Shown: positions 63,114-64,000 of the stretch, piece by piece
How the letters are laid out: each line of letters opens with the position of its first letter
Numbering within the stretch: the first letter of the stretch is position 1
From: Haloarcula rubripromontorii
GTDB lineage: Archaea; Halobacteriota; Halobacteria; Halobacteriales; Haloarculaceae
DNA length: 64,000 nt
Assembly (NCBI RefSeq): GCF_001280425.1
Contig: NZ_LIUF01000002.1
Coordinates: 1 to 64,000, forward strand
Reading direction: 5' to 3'
Made by a program: the position numbers and the translations under genes
Notes under the pieces: model-generated
Told to the model about the DNA's origin: nothing
Databases searched by the model: none
Seen by the model: the letters and a program-made list of their open reading frames with translations, nothing else

Positions 63114-64000
63114 AAAAGATGAGCTTCCAACGAACTGGAATCTAAAGACTCTCGGTGAAATAGCGGAATTTCAGAATGGGAATGACTTTAGCAAAAGCCA
63201 GTGGGAGGAAGAAGGTAAACCAATTATTAGGATTCAGAACTTGACAGGAACCGGTGATTCTTACAACTACTTCTCCGGTGAAGTTGACAACAGATACAAA
63301 GTTGAGAAAGGTGACATTTTATTTGCTTGGTCTGGAACTATAGACGCATTCAGGTGGTATGGTGAAGATGCCTGGCTAAACCAACATATATACAAAGTTA
63401 CACAAAGCCAAGATGTGACAGAGGATTATCTGTACAATCTTCTCAAGCATTCTGCGAGAATACTGGAGCGAAAGAAAGTTGGCTCGGGGTTGCAACACAT
63501 AAGAAAATCACACGTTGAAGAGTTAGATGTGCCTGTTCCACCATTGGATGAACAGGAGCGTATTGTGGAAGCAGTGGAGGAGCGGTTGGAACGTGTGGAA
63601 CGGCTAGAAAAAAGCGTCGAGAACGTCGGCAGACTCGCAGATGAATACCAAGATAGTTTCACAATATCTCTATTTGCTGGATTAGACAATCTTAGAGATA
63701 ATGTAGACATCCAGAATCTCAGTGATTCAATACCTGATGAATGGGAAATGAAAAATTTTGGCGAGGTAATCCAGTCATCCCTATACGGTTGCAATCCAGA
63801 AACAGGTGAAGACATAGACGGGGTTCCATATCTTAGAATATCGGATATTAGAGAAGATGGCGGTCTGAAATATAGCGAATTACCAGAAAAAGCAAAATTT
63901 GAGGATGACTCTGGTGCAGAAAAATATAGTCTTAATAATGGAGATATTGTTATAGCAAGAACTGGAGGTCGTCTCTGTGGAAAGTCATACGTGTACGAAC
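63106..64000 (+). CDS. hsdS: Type I restriction-modification, specificity subunit (HsdS), cut by window edge
   Basis: At least 298 codons, open to the right edge, from GTG 63106 (GTG 63097 also in frame). First target-recognition domain: LPTNWNLKTLGEIAEFQNGN. Central conserved coiled coil: VPPLDEQERIVEAVEERLER. The second domain begins IPDEWEMKNFGEVIQ and continues PYLRISDIRE...IVIARTGG. Two complete-looking recognition halves define a bipartite target. GTG overlaps the hsdM stop, so translation is coupled. Sequence specificity cannot be predicted. Confidence 0.9.
   Translation, partial: MIEKDELPTNWNLKTLGEIAEFQNGNDFSKSQWEEEGKPIIRIQNLTGTGDSYNYFSGEVDNRYKVEKGDILFAWSGTIDAFRWYGEDAWLNQHIYKVTQSQDVTEDYLYNLLKHSARILERKKVGSGLQHIRKSHVEELDVPVPPLDEQERIVEAVEERLERVERLEKSVENVGRLADEYQDSFTISLFAGLDNLRDNVDIQNLSDSIPDEWEMKNFGEVIQSSLYGCNPETGEDIDGVPYLRISDIREDGGLKYSELPEKAKFEDDSGAEKYSLNNGDIVIARTGGRLCGKSYVYE

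Overview
The window is haloarchaeal chromosome, most likely Haloarcula or a close relative (inference from protein style and gene content; no database search was possible). Support comes from the high GC, very acidic proteins, a type IV pilin with an archaeal prepilin site, ribosomal protein L10e, a TrmB regulator, archaeal-type promoters 25-30 bp before ATG (leaderless genes), the haloarchaeal NAD glucose-6-phosphate dehydrogenase Azf, and tRNA genes without encoded CCA.

Layout. 1-190: 5' end of an IS5-type transposase running off the left edge. 281-9644: housekeeping and regulatory genes (EngB and NOG1-type GTPases, DUF389 and SIMPL proteins, a REC-PAS-GAF histidine kinase, HisE, PdxT, PrsW-like protease, riboflavin synthase). 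9641-12151: glycolytic pair gap-pgk. 12352-17048: Hsp20, RimK-like ligase, UspA, L10e, glutathionyl-hydroquinone reductase-like protein, type IV pilin. 17082-27368: a maltodextrin-type uptake and degradation cluster (TrmB regulator, GH15, MalK-like ATPase, GH13, binding protein, two permeases). 27365-38370: cation antiporter, nucleotidyltransferase, two cold-shock genes, a histidine kinase, a large FAD/Fe-S oxidoreductase, a second Hsp20 and small proteins.

38504-46518 is an integrated element of about 8.0 kb inserted at the 3' end of tRNA-Phe. A 19-bp direct repeat marks both ends. It carries a tyrosine integrase, a PrimPol-like/AAA+ protein whose primase motifs look degenerate, a winged-helix membrane protein, a GmrSD-type (DUF262/DUF1524) nuclease, and a PH-SHOCT gene flanked by two long stem-loop repeats. 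This is the best candidate in the window for an under-described system.

46502-58471 returns to backbone: tRNA-Phe, a mini zinc-ribbon gene, tRNA-Val with a nearby scar of its own 3' end, a DUF192 protein, an ABC exporter followed by 55-bp tandem repeats, an aa3-type cytochrome oxidase operon (II, fused I-III, IV), membrane proteins, MptD-like aldolase, Azf and a DUF309 protein. From about 58600 a second accessory region begins at a tRNA-like 3' end. It contains an AT-rich type I restriction-modification operon (hsdR, hsdM, hsdS) that runs off the right edge.
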